This document shows, one piece after another, positions 1 to 13,445 of a DNA stretch of 64,000 nt (within the stretch, counting starts at the first letter, position 1; the number at the start of each line of letters is the position of its first letter). The stretch is from Batkoa obscura (taxonomy: Eukaryota > Entomophthoromycota > Entomophthoromycetes > Entomophthorales > Batkoaceae): positions 558,001 to 622,000 of the forward strand of contig JASVEC010000004.1 in assembly GCA_030770535.1 (NCBI GenBank), written 5' to 3'. The translations under genes and the position numbers were made by a program. Below the pieces are notes generated by a model. It worked only from the letters and a program-made list of their open reading frames with translations, made no database searches and was not told the DNA's origin.

Positions 1-1100
1 ACGATTTTCCATAAATTCCTAAAATTTATTATTTTTTGAGTAAATTTGGAAATTCTGCTAATAAATCCCTGATCAGTTTGGTTGTGTTTTAGCCAAATTT
101 AATGACCTATGCTTAGTAACAAAAATTACTTAAGTATGATAACACCTATCGGAATTTTGATAAATTAGTTGCTATTATTGAAAGTGAACTTTTTTAGTTC
201 CATTCAAAAATTATTGTCAGTAAAAATAAATTGTTGACATTATGAAAAGCAGTTTCTAGCTTGATTACAGCATAACAGAGCATTTATTTTAGTTTATAAA
301 ATAGTTTTATTAAAGTTATTTACACATTTTTGCTACTCACCGGTTTCTCTTCATAATTACTTTACTAATAGTAATTGGTCGTACTTCTCCTTATAATAAG
401 ATTAGTAAAAAGGATATTAATACAAAAGGTTTTTTTATTTAACAATAGTCATCAAACTAGCATGCTTGATATGTTTATTTACAAATTAAGGGGAGCATAG
501 TGTAATAGCCATAATGCTCATAAAAAAATACCATTGTTAAGAACAATGTTAATAAAATCCACTTTTTTTAAGATTCTATGCTTCTTGTATAATAGCATCT
601 AAATTCTTATTAAACATCAATTTAATAGCGGATTTAAGTTGACAGTAGTATTGCGTAACTCTATACTATTAAATTGCATTTTACTTTGTTTAATTAATGT
701 TAATAAATTTGTATTCTATAAAGTTCAACATAAAATTTTAATTTAGAATATTAATATATTAATTCAAACAATTTAATATAATTAAATTTCGATATATACA
801 AATTTTATATAACATTCAGATATAATTAATAATTTTAATTTATTAATACGTTTGCAGTTCTATAAATTTATTGACTATAAATTATGTTAAGAATATGAAA
901 GTGTTAAAACCAATTAGCAATCAATTTTTAACAAATAAAAGGATCAATACAAATTAAAATGCAATAAATGAGTGGCAGGTTTAATTAAACTAAAGCATTA
1001 AATTAGAAGCCACTAAATATTGTCCAACGTATATAATTATCCTCAATTTTAAAATTTGGTTTTTTTATTTGCAATTGCTATTAAGTATCTTTCTTAATTG
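1..1100. other. Intergenic, left edge
   Basis: AT-rich sequence without an open frame of useful length, tRNA-like fold or repeat that I could recognise. The last few hundred bases presumably hold the promoter of the MAP kinase gene that starts at 1101, but I see no clear TATA element to fix it. Confidence 0.5.
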
Positions 1101-2698
<1,598 letters not shown>

Positions 2699-3723
2699 TA
2701 AATTTAGTTAGTAAACCCTATTTCTAATAAACACATAAAGTTAAGTTTTAAACAATAGAATTCCACACTATAAAGTTGATAGAGTTTAAAATTTAACTAA
2801 ACTCCTAGCCCTTAATGCTTCAAACTTAATTATGTCAGAAATAAAGGAATGTTTTTTATTATAATATAAAATTTTAAATTTGTAATTGATTATTACTATT
2901 ACTATTACTATTTGATTTCCAGTTATGTGTATTGCAATGTTGATATCTTCTATTATTTTTCTGAGTTTAATAATATTACTTTGTACTGCTAGCAATGTTA
3001 CTATTCATTAGAGAACTCCTCATAAATAACTTCAAATAGTACATGTTTGACTATTTTTTAATGCAAAAAGCAATCCTTAAGTAATAATCGATGATAAGAA
3101 CACCATTGTCATATGTATAGCTCTATGATGTATCAAGGACTAAAACTCCAAGAAGTAGTTTTGAAAATAATACTTTTAAAAGTTCAAATTTTTAACACCC
3201 TTTATAAAGTTTATTGGTAATCTTAAAATGACACCAACTTAAAAAATTTTATTAAATTAAATCTATTTGATATTTTCTTCATTGTACGGCTTTTTGTATA
3301 TAATTTTACTTTCAAACTTGCTTTGTCATATTGATGATCAGTTATTTATTAAAATATATTAATATACTTTTATTTATTTGAACTGTTTATAGTATAATCA
3401 TATAGTTATTGTTTAATTTGAATTTTTAAAACAAATTAAGATTTCATATTTGCTATTTCATTACAAATTGAATTGAAAAGGTGACTTTCTTCCTCACTTT
3501 AACTAATTTGCAAATATTTCAAGCCAATAAAAAAGATTTTAATGAAATTCGCTCATTAGTGCAAAGTTGCATTATTTAGGATAAATTACAAAATAATAAG
3601 TAATATTTCTTATAGATTGATAAAATAGTTGTTGAAATTATAAGGTTATGACAAAAAATTAGTACGACATTAAACTCTTTACAAATAAACATATTACTTG
3701 ATACTACCTGATCTTTAGAAACG
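2699..3723. other. Intergenic between the MAP kinase and SSK1
   Basis: About 1 kb of AT-rich DNA between two co-directional genes. A 69-codon minus frame at 2786-2995 has no recognisable motif and low-complexity composition. Nothing else is supported. Confidence 0.5.
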
Positions 3724-6700
3724 ATGAAAAGCGATTTATTTTATAGTGGTGACAACCTTTTTAGAGATATCTCTCAACATATCTCTTATTTAGACTCAAA
3801 CTTTGAAGCTTCAACAAATAACTTTTTTGAATCAAGATTGAAAACGATTTTATCATTGGTTTATTATCTAAACTGCTTCTCTTCAACATGTATTTTTGTT
3901 TTTTCACTAAATTCCGAGCTTGGTAGTTCTTTTTACTTATTTCTCAATATATGTGTTTGGTCTTCTTTAGTGTTGAAGACATTTGAAGGGTTAATAAGAA
4001 ATACTAAAGGCTCAATTTATATAACTATTTTTGCTTGTTTATTACATATAATATTTGATATAATGAGTGGATTTAGAACTTTAAACGAGCATAATTTTAC
4101 TGGGCATTCTTCGACATCTATATTAGTTTACTCTTTATGGGCTTTACCAGAATTCACCTTCTTTTTCGTAGTTGTACTTTTAATGATTATAGATTTATAC
4201 GAGAAAGATAGATTGAAACTTCAAGCAGAAATCAGAAACCAATTTATGACCGCATGTGTTGCAACTGAAAATTCACATAAGTCATATATAAATAAAGAAG
4301 TACAAATCATTCGTGTTTTTGTTGAAGAACTTCGAACAATCGTCGCTGTTATTCAAGAACATTCTAAAACATTAGCTTTATTTGGAGAATCAAATGTGTT
4401 AGATAGCAATAACTGTAAAGTATTCGAGCTAAAATTGGACACTTTTTTCAAACACTTCTCAAAAATTTGCAATGTGCTTACTAGCTACAGGGATCTCAGT
4501 TCTGGTCGGTTTTTAGGATTTGTAGCTTCTTATAAATCAAAAAATCGTTTTGATGTCACCAATGTACTCCAATTATGTGGTGATATTTTAGGAAAACATG
4601 CAGCTAGAGAGAAATTGGAGCTTATTATTAATGATTTGGAACTCGTTTTCACAAAGCTATTTGCTTATGGTGAAGGTATAGCTTTGAATCATATTTTAGT
4701 CAGAGTAAGTTTATTTTAGTTATATTAAATATTTATTCAATATTTGTAGATGTTGAACTTTGCGATTCAATCAGCTTTACCCAACTCAAGCATTGAACTC
4801 GGAGTAAAAATACCCAAATCAAACAAAGATAAAGATGCACCTATTGACGTGAATGCTCCAATTTCATTTATTTTTACGGTTTCTTATAGTACTTCTTCTT
4901 CAACAGATATAATTGATTTGAATTTAGACATGAACAGTCCATTAGTTTTACTTTCAAAGCAAGTAGGAGCTAAATTGACTTACTTTGGTGATTCTAATAA
5001 GAAGACTATTTATATAAAATGTACCTTTATAATGTCTGAGGAATGTCATGCAATATTAAATAAATCATTTGATGAAAATGTGATTGAACATCCTTCAAGG
5101 AAACTATTTCTTGATCATGAGTTATATCTAGTTACCTCCCAGGACTCAACTTTTGGGAACTTTCTTAATTCTTGTTTTAAGTTGCTTGGTGCAAACATCG
5201 ATTTAGTACCAAATTCTACTCCCGCCTTATCTCGCTGCTTAAGAACTTTAAATGATAAAAGTATAATATCAAAAGATGTATGCTTTATTATCAACGATTG
5301 TTTCACTTCATTTCAAACTATCATCCATGATATTTTACTAAGAAATACAGGGGATCACTGTAGAAGAGTCAACAATATAAGCATTATCTATCTTTTGTCA
5401 GCAGATAGTTTCCCAGAAGTATTCCAATTTTTAGAAACAACTTTATCCCAATGTCATTCTTTATTTTATCCTTGTATTACATTAATACCTAAACCTGTAG
5501 GGTTTAGACTATTTGTTGATTTATATGTTTCCCATGTGAATGCTTCACAAAATAACTATTCTCCAGGTAGATTTAGGTTATTCAATGAAAATAAAAGCCT
5601 ATCACAAAACAAAATTCAGTCCCCTGAAATTAAGTCTCCCCACTCCCCTCACTCACCAAGACCTCTTCATAGGCATTCAAACTCCAATGGAAATTCCTCA
5701 TCAATAAAACCAGAAGTATTAGTTGAAGTCAAATCGCCGGAAGGAGTAGTCATACCGAAAATTGAAGATCCTGAGCCGTTAAATCCTGCTATTCCAAACG
5801 TTGTTGTGACAGATGAGAAGGTCAAACCATCACCAACCCCTTTATCCAAACTTCTTTCAAAATCTAAACAATCACGTACTGCTGCTAAATTAGCAAAATT
5901 AAATAAGCAAGGTAAAAAGGATGGCCCAATGCTTTCGCCGAACTCAGCTAAGCGCCCTGGAGCAAATTCCGGTTCTTATTTTCCACAAGTCCAGTCACTT
6001 CCTATCAATGTTTTAATAGTCGAAGGTAATTTTATTTATTCTTATTTGTATTCAGTAATTGACTTTTTTAGATAACCCAATTAATCAAAAGATTCTTGCT
6101 ACATTTATGAAAAAGCGAAAGATAAAATATGCAGTTGCAAACGATGGGCAAGAGGCGGTTGAAAAATGGAAAAAGGGTGGATTTCATATTGTTTTGGTAA
6201 ATAACTTTTAGTTAACATAAAATATTTATTCATTCTTTTATTCAGATGGATATTCAACTTCCAGTTATGGATGGTATCGAAGCTACCAAAGAGATACGAA
6301 AAGTTGAAAAAAGTAGACAAATCAGTTTTTTTAGCCCGCCAACTTCTTCAAATAGTGAGCCTATGAAATTACCAACTCACTCTCACCCAAATACTCCATC
6401 GCCACGTACACCTCCTACTCCAATCCAATCGCCAGTTATTATTGTAGCTCTTACTGCCTCATCGTTAAGGACGGATCGTATCGATGCTTTAGCTGCAGGT
6501 TGTAATGATTTCTTGACTAAACCAGTCTCTTTAGTTTGGCTTGAAAAGAAGATAATGGAATGGGGATGTATGCAAGCATTGATAGATATTGAAGGATGGC
6601 GTCGACTTAAATATTCTAAAGCTAGCTCACCGACAGCACGTAATGTAGGTAATGGACCTTCTACAGCACCAACGCACCACGGCTTCCCACTCAGTAAGCT

Positions 6701-6803
6701 ACCAGATCCTACTAGAAATTTCAATATGCGATCAGAAGCTATGTTATCAAAACTTAAAAAAGCAGAGGAAAAGAAGCGTGGGACTAGTCCTGTTTATCAA
6801 TAG
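3724..6803 (+). CDS. SSK1: Ssk1-type response regulator with degenerate hybrid-histidine-kinase front half
   Basis: Response regulator receiving phosphate from the Ypd1 phosphotransfer protein and controlling the Ssk2-type MAPKKK above Hog1 (known for the family). Exons 3724-4704, 4750-6025, 6072-6196 and 6246-6803 give 979 residues. Residues about 43-157 hold four hydrophobic membrane segments. Residues 200-215 (VEELRTIVAVIQ) look like a HisKA H-box with Glu where the phospho-accepting His should be. Residues about 318-335 (LNHILVRMLNFAIQSA) resemble an N-box whose key Asn is lost. A second, weak receiver-like stretch follows, ending in the LIPKPVGFRL signature. After a Pro/Ser-rich linker comes the intact Ssk1 receiver: LIVEDNPINQKIL near 750, MDIQLPVMDG with phospho-acceptor D796, ALTA near 864 and TKP with K886. 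It is probably membrane-anchored. The receiver call is firm; the kinase ancestry is inferred from motif spacing. Confidence 0.93.
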
Positions 6804-7248
6804 TACAGAGATATTATCAAACTGATTTTTTTATATCTTAATGTGAATGATTATGCAATATTTTTTAGCCATAACATTTTCGACATCGGTTGGTAATGAA
6901 GCGTTCTTTATAGCTGTAAGCTAGTTTTTGAATTTTTTTTCCATCAAGTGGGGGGTGTATTAGTTAAATTAAAGCTTTATTTTATTTTCTTGTAGAATTT
7001 ATAATGCACTTTTTCAATACTGTTTACTATTAAGATTTTCTGATAAAAATAAATATTGAAATTTTTGTAAAAATAATAAAATTAAAAACATTTGCATTAA
7101 ATTTATTTATAGTTTATTTATGTTTGATTATCTAATTAATAAATTGAAGAGATTAACTTTACAAAGCCAGCCCTTCAATATAACAGTGTAATATAGATTA
7201 TTAGTAAAGAAAAACAATCAGCGAAGGTTATAATCAAGAAAGATTGAC
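6804..7248. terminator. Convergent 3' flanks of SSK1 and CYS3
   Basis: About 445 bases separate the SSK1 stop from the CYS3 stop on the other strand. The stretch must hold both polyadenylation regions. It is T/A-rich, with several AATAAA-like strings but no single convincing signal, and no gene is visible. Confidence 0.35.
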
Positions 7249-8569
7249 TTATTCTGAAGAAGCTTTGAGGGCTTGCTCAATATCTTCAAGTAAGTCTTCA
7301 GCATCTTCAATACCTACAGATAAACGAATAAGATTATCAGTTATTCCTAAAATTTCACGGTCTTCAGCTGAAACGGAACCATGGGTCATTTTAGATGGAA
7401 GTTCACAAAGAGATTCAACTCCACCAAGACTTTCAGCTAAAGTGAAGATTCTAAGGTTTTGTAAAAATTTATCAGCTACATCACCATCACCGTTGATTCT
7501 AAAGGATACCATACCACCGTATCCTTTCATTTGTCTCTTAGCTAAGTCATGTTGAGGATGTGATTCTAAACCAGGGTAGATAACTTTAGTGACATAATGG
7601 GAGGCTTCTAAGTATTTAGCAACTTGTAGAGCATTAGCTTCATGTTGACGCATACGAAGAGCTAAAGTTTTAAGACCACGGTGAGCAAGGAAACAATCAA
7701 AAGCAGATGGGACAGCACCGAAGGAGTTTTGTTGGAATTTAAGATCTTCATATAATTTAAGATCATTTAATGCGGCTACTCCCATAACAACATCGGAGTG
7801 ACCATTGATGTATTTAGTTACTGAATGGATAACAATATCAGCACCTAAAGTTAATGGGTTTTGGAAATATGGGGATAAAAAGGTGTTATCAACAACTAAA
7901 ATAGCACCATTTTTATGGGCGATTTCAGCAACAGCGCTGATATCTACTAAACGTAAAGTAGGATTGGTAGGAGTTTCAATCCATACAATCTAAAATAAAT
8001 TATAAATAAAAGTTCTAAGTAAAAATATTAAGTGACCTACCTTAGTATTAGACTTAATAACAGTGGATAAATTCTCTGGCTCTAATAAATCAACAAAGTC
8101 AACACTAATACCTTTAGTATTGGCGACTTTAGTGAAATAACGGTAAGTTCCACCATAAACATCGTTTACAGAGACAATGTGAGAACCGGATGGGAGCATA
8201 TTTACAATGGATGCAGTAGTGGCTGAACCAGATGAGAAAGCAAGACCTAATAGAATTTAATATCAAATTTAAAAGAATTAGTATAAATAAACTTACCATG
8301 ATTTCCTTGTTCTAAGGCAGCTACAGCAGCTTCAAAGGAATCACGGTTTGGGTTACCAGAGCGGGAATATTCAAAACCCTATATTATATTAATAAAAAGT
8401 AAACTAATCTTATAGTTATAGTTACCTGATGAACACCAACAGCGGATTGTTTGAAGGTTGTTGAAAGAGAGATGGCAGGGATTACAGCGCCAGTTGATGC
8501 ATCTGGGCTTTGAGCAGCGTGGATAGCAAGGGTAGCGAATTTTAAAGTTTTGTTAGCGTTATGGACCAT
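7249..8569 (-). CDS. CYS3: Cystathionine gamma-lyase
   Basis: PLP enzyme of the Cys/Met-metabolism family, converting cystathionine to cysteine, 2-oxobutyrate and ammonia in the reverse transsulfuration pathway (cytosolic). Four exons on the minus strand, 8569-8426, 8378-8297, 8246-8041 and 7989-7249, give 390 residues, the usual size. It shows the conserved YSRSGNPNR, the FSSGSATT loop, the ETPTNPT signature, DNTF and the PLP-binding lysine K203 in SVTKYINGHSDV, then the C-terminal ESLGGVESL segment. I chose the ATG at 8569 (MVHNANK); an in-frame ATG seven codons upstream adds only MIYLISN. Cystathionine gamma-synthase and O-acetylhomoserine sulfhydrylase are relatives, but the short N-terminus and overall length favour the lyase. 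Confidence 0.92.
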
Positions 8570-10331
8570 ATTGGATATTAGATAAATCAATCAATAAAAA
8601 GTGAAAGAAGTAATTTTATTTTTTTACTGAACCTCCATTACCATCCTTTTTATAATACCTCCTTGCAACATACTTTCTTTGTATTACACCATCTCAATGA
8701 TTTAAATTAGTAATCTGTCAATCTTTCCCACAGTCAAAGTAGCCAATCATGTGATTTTAATCTTACAAATGCAGTATAAATTTTGAGATATGATTTGTGG
8801 AGATTCTTAGAAAGGCAAGTTTCCATAATAAATTTTCTCCAGAATTTTTTATGAATTAAAATTTTCTTTTAAATTAAATATTAAACTTGTATTTTTTTTG
8901 ACATCTTTGACATTATTTAAGTGCATTTTATAATAAAAGATGAAGTCTTTGTGTAGTTTGCGTTTAAAAAAATATTAGACAAGTCGACATAACCTTAGCA
9001 AAATATCAAAATCATTAATAATTTTTTTAACTTAATCAATTTTTGATTAATAATTTATAAATAAAGTTAGCAAAATTAGACAATTATTAGGAATCTTAAT
9101 TGATTTTGATTGAAACTTAGATTAAATTTGCATAATTTTATTCAAAAAATCGGTTTTTAATCTACCAAAAATCAATTGTAATGATTTGGGATAAATGATT
9201 ATTAATTCGTTATTGAATTATTAATTATACCATAGTGAAATCATAGGTTGAGGCTATTTGTAATCTTAACCCATTAATTATGCTCATTCGGGTCAATAAA
9301 TCGATTTTATTGGTTATTTGTATCGTAAAATGAACTCTACTTTTAATTTATTTAAAATAGATTTCATTTCATATAATAATTTGTATATTTATTTCATTAT
9401 TTCAATTTTATTTTCAGAGATTTAAAAAATAAACAGGGATCACATTATCCTTGAAATTAAAGAGCGGGTAATTCCGCCTAATTAAACTATTTGTTCAATT
9501 TCACTTGAAAAATTTAATAAAATTAAGGTTGATAAGCTAATTTACCTTTGCTTCAATTGTTTCATTATATAAGGTTATTATACCTCAAGATATTTATAAT
9601 AAAACTATTTAACTATAAAAACTTTTGTCATAACATTTAACTATTATTCCTTTATTTAAAAATAATTATGAATTATCATGTACTTGAGTTTACCACCATT
9701 TAATAACAATTATATAAATCATTATTTTTAAAAAACGATTTTAAATTCTACTTGTTTATCCTGAAGACTATTAATTTCTAACCACGTTAAGTTGGAATTT
9801 ACCATCTAGACTATAGGCTATACTTAAAATAAATGGGATTAATTTACTAGATAATTCTTAGTAGATCAGTCTCATTTATTTTAAGTAGAGTTGTAGCATT
9901 TTATTTTATTTAATCAGCAATTTCTGATTTTCGCAAAGCTTCTTCAAGATAATATAATTTCTCATTCAAAGAACTCATTAATTTAAAAGCTTATACAAAC
10001 ATTTCATTAAAACATTATAAATTTTAAAAAGATCCTTTTAGACTATCTACTTATAGCGATAATTTTTGTTTATTATTATTTATGCTTTATGTTAATTTGC
10101 TATATATCAAATGAGTGTATTAGTTACTATGTCGTTATTTTAAATATAGCTAAACCAATTTCGTATAAACAGAACAATATAAAGCTAATTTTAAATCCAT
10201 TTGCTAAAGATAAGCGACTCCAGCCAATCAAATCCTTTTATTGAATATAAAGCCTTGTTGTTAAATTTATAAAATCAATTTCTACTTTTTAAAAGTTAAT
10301 TAATCATAAACTTAGTTAATAAAAAGGAAAA
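8570..10331. promoter_or_regulatory. Divergent intergenic region between CYS3 and BUD6
   Basis: About 1.8 kb lie between two divergent genes, so it must contain both promoters. It is AT-rich with no supported open frame. The only structure I see is the inverted repeat at 9821-9887, listed separately. I could not assign specific factor sites. Confidence 0.4.
9821..9887. repeat. 15-bp perfect inverted repeat with 37-nt spacer
   Basis: Arms at 9821-9835 and 9873-9887 (TACTTAAAATAAATG and its reverse complement) are perfect, and similarity continues a few bases with single mismatches on both sides. It could be a small foldback relic or a cruciform-forming element in the BUD6 upstream region. No coding potential. 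Confidence 0.5.
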
Positions 10332-12176
10332 ATGGAAAACAATAGAGATTCAAATTTTAATTCGGATCGGCCAGCAATGCCCCGCTTGACTTCCAGCTCC
10401 AATGTAGCGCTCGAAAAGCTTAAGCGTAGAGCAACAACCATCCGAGCACTTAGTTCAATTAAACTTGAACTTGGTAAAGAGCCTAATGCAGAAGAAAAGC
10501 AACAGAAACAAGAAAATATTTCACCGCTTAATTCCATTAGACTTGCTAATGCCAAGAATAGGATGTCTTCGGTAACAAAAATGGATTTTGATCCAGTATC
10601 TTTAGAATCTTTAAAAAATGGAGAAATATCCGATGCTGCAACGCTTGAAAATTTGAATAAAAAATTAGTAGAAGCTACTATAAATGAAAAAGAAAGTTTT
10701 GAAATGGATAAAGAATTAACTTCAGGTAATAATTTTCATAAAAATCTAATTTACAGTATTAAAACTTTGTAGAAAAAATCGTTAGTTTTAAAAAATTATT
10801 TATTAAATTGGATTCTAAAACAAAAAAAATAATATATACTGGTCCATTAACTATAGCAAGTCTCAATATGCTTTTTGTTGAAAACTTTCATTATCATCCA
10901 GGATCAGATCCTTTTCCAGCTTTATATATTCGCGACCCTTTTGTTAATGTTTTTTATGAGCTTGAGGATGTAAACGAAGTAAAGGATGGCTCGATATTAC
11001 AACTTAATGTAACAAGTAATTTACTTTCTTCATCATTCAATCTTTATATTTATTAATTTTTTAGTTTCATCTAACGACCTTAAAAAAGAGATTGATAGTC
11101 AATTTTCTACTATGGTGATGGAAATAAAGGATTTACGACGCCTTATCGCTAGGAACAACGGTGAAAACCGTAAAGCAGCAAATACTTTAAGTATGGCAAT
11201 TCCAAATAATAACTCTAGATTCAATGAGATTGTTAAATTAGCAGTTGCACAAAGTAGGGAAGCTCAAGCAAGCACCTCAACAGCAAGCTCTTTGGAAGTA
11301 CCAGCTCAAGCACCTCAAGTCGACCTTAAACCAATTAATGAAGAAATCAAATCCTTAAAGAATGAGATATCTGTAATACGTCAACTATCAAATGAGTTCC
11401 AAAAAGAATCGAATGATATGATTCAAGAAATTTCAAAGTCCACGGCGTTATTTACCGAGCAACTTTCAAACGATAGTCAAAGTATGCAGAAGATTTTAGC
11501 AGCCGGTAAAGAACGTATGGAACAAAATGCATTAACATTAGCGAATAAATTGGAAGAGATCCAAGTTAATGTTGATGATTTCCGCTCCGATCTTCTCCAA
11601 CGTCGTAGTCAACCAAGTGAATTGAGAATGAAATATACGTTAAAGTTGCTAGATGAAGTGAACGAAATGTTACTACATGAAAGTGAATTTATTTCTGAGG
11701 TTAAACCAACATGGAAAAAAGCTTGGGAAGAAAACCTTCAAAATATTGTACAAGAGCAACAAGCTTTAAAGGAGCAAGAATCTATTGTTGAGGATATGCG
11801 AGCAGATTTGACGAATTTAACGGAAACTTTCAATCAGCTTCAAGAGTTTATAAAGCTGAAACGTAAAGCAAGTCATTCTTCTAGAAAATCATTTGAGGTA
11901 GCCCCTATCGATGAGAATTTTTCCAGAGATGCAGTGCTTCAAGAAATTCAATGCGTGAATATTAATTCAGAAAAAAGACTAAAAGCACTTGAACAAGCTA
12001 TTCAAGCAAGGCAATGGGAGATAGAAAACCAAGTGGATCCATTTGAAGAAGAACTTACTGGATTTGTTACCTCCGCAAAACTGCGTAAGACAGGGGGCAC
12101 TGAAGAACTTGATAGAAGAAGACGCGAACAAGATGAGCAAAATCTCAAAGCTATGTTAGCTGCTCGCCAAAAATAA
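10332..12176 (+). CDS. BUD6: Bud6/AIP3 actin-interacting polarity factor
   Basis: Bud6 (AIP3) binds actin and stimulates formins at sites of polarised growth as part of the polarisome. Three exons, 10332-10725, 10773-11015 and 11065-12176, join in frame to 582 residues, shorter than the budding-yeast protein (about 790) mainly in the N-terminal part. The first 130 residues are charged and low in structure. A compact block around residues 145-220 (KIIYTGPLTIASLNMLF to DGSILQLNV) matches the start of the AIP3 domain. The rest is a long, Glu/Lys/Gln-rich coiled coil with the typical QPSELRMKYTLKLL, PTWKKAWEENLQNIVQEQQ and ENQVDPFEEELTGFV segments near the C-terminus. Assignment rests on these AIP3-domain stretches recalled from the family. 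Confidence 0.85.
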
Positions 12177-12467
12177 TTTAAAATAGTTTAAGCTCGTTTC
12201 TTTTTTTGTAATAAAGTTAATTTTTTATTAACCCTTAATCCAAATTGTAAAGCTAAACTCAACACCAGTTGTTTATATTTATTTAATATTGTTGACTAGT
12301 TGTAAAGTTAACATTTAAACTAAGTAATAAATTATTTGCTACCTGTTGCTTTATGGAAAGTAGTATTCAAGCAGAAATTTTATATCATGTCAATAATTAA
12401 ATTAAATGTATGATTGTAAAGAATATCTTAAATAAACTATTTAATTTTATAAAACAATGCTAAAAAA

Positions 12468-13445
12468 TTAACCAGGTGGAAGTGAAGACAAATCAACTTG
12501 AGGCGAGGAATCTTCCTCCTCTTCCTTAACGTCATATTGATCCAAGCTTGACCTTTGCATAGCCATTGCACCTAATAAACAATTAACAAATTGATCAAAT
12601 AAAATTTTAAATAAACTCTACCTGATCGAGCAGCCTCAAGAACACCGTAAGGTTTTAACAACGTTAAAAAGGCTTCAACCCTTTGACTTTTAGCACTCAA
12701 TTCAATTACAACACATTCATTTGTAACATCAATAATTCTACCCTGGAAAAGATCCGTAAGTTGTTTTAATGCTGTAAGATTATTTTGTGAACTGGAATGA
12801 TTGATTTTAATACTTTCGCTTTCTTCTTCAGCTGACTCAGATCTAAGTCCATGTAATGAAACTTTAGCCATCAGCAATTCTCTTTCCAAATATTTTGTTC
12901 CTGTATAATCCAACACTGCCCATACAGGTACCTATTAATAATTGATTTGTCAATAAACTATCTTTAAAATAAAATGTATTTACCAAATCTTGTAATTGTC
13001 TTACAGCTTGTTTTACTACCACTGGACTTTCATTCAAAACAATAGTCATACGTGATAAATCTTTGATGTCGGTTTTAGCACATATAATTGAATCAATATT
13101 GAAATTTCTTCCAGCCAACACACCAGATATCCTTGATAAAACACCAGGTTCATTACCAACCAAACAGTTAATTACATGACGACGTGAAGGAGCTAAAGAA
13201 GTATTAGGCATATCATAAAGGATATTGGTAACCGCTTCTTCTGTTGATCTTTCAGCAATTGCAATAGGTTGCATACGCTTTCTCTTTGGATATTTTTTTA
13301 TTTCTACATAGGACCTTACTACACTTTTAGATGGAGTTAAATTAAAACTATAACTTTTATTAATCAAACTCGATTTAATACCATGGTTGGGAGCATTTAT
13401 TATGGTATTAAGCGGTTTGATTCCACTACTGAAAAGATATCTCAT
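12468..13445 (-). CDS. ILV6: Acetolactate synthase regulatory (small) subunit, mitochondrial
   Basis: Regulatory subunit of acetohydroxyacid synthase; it activates the catalytic Ilv2 subunit and confers valine feedback inhibition in branched-chain amino-acid synthesis. Minus-strand exons 13445-12984, 12931-12622 and 12571-12468 encode 291 residues. The first 60 residues are basic and Ser/Asn-rich, fitting a mitochondrial presequence. An ACT domain begins at HVINCLVGNEPGVLSRISGV and contains the NFNIDSI stretch. A second conserved block (YLERELLMAKV, then FQGRIIDVTNECVVIEL and GVLEAARSGAMAM) follows. The C-terminal tail is acidic (KEEEEDSSP) and somewhat longer than in bacterial IlvH. Confidence 0.92.

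Noticed and set aside
6383-6724. 113-codon minus frame inside SSK1
   Set aside because: Antisense of the last SSK1 exon, which carries the conserved receiver end.
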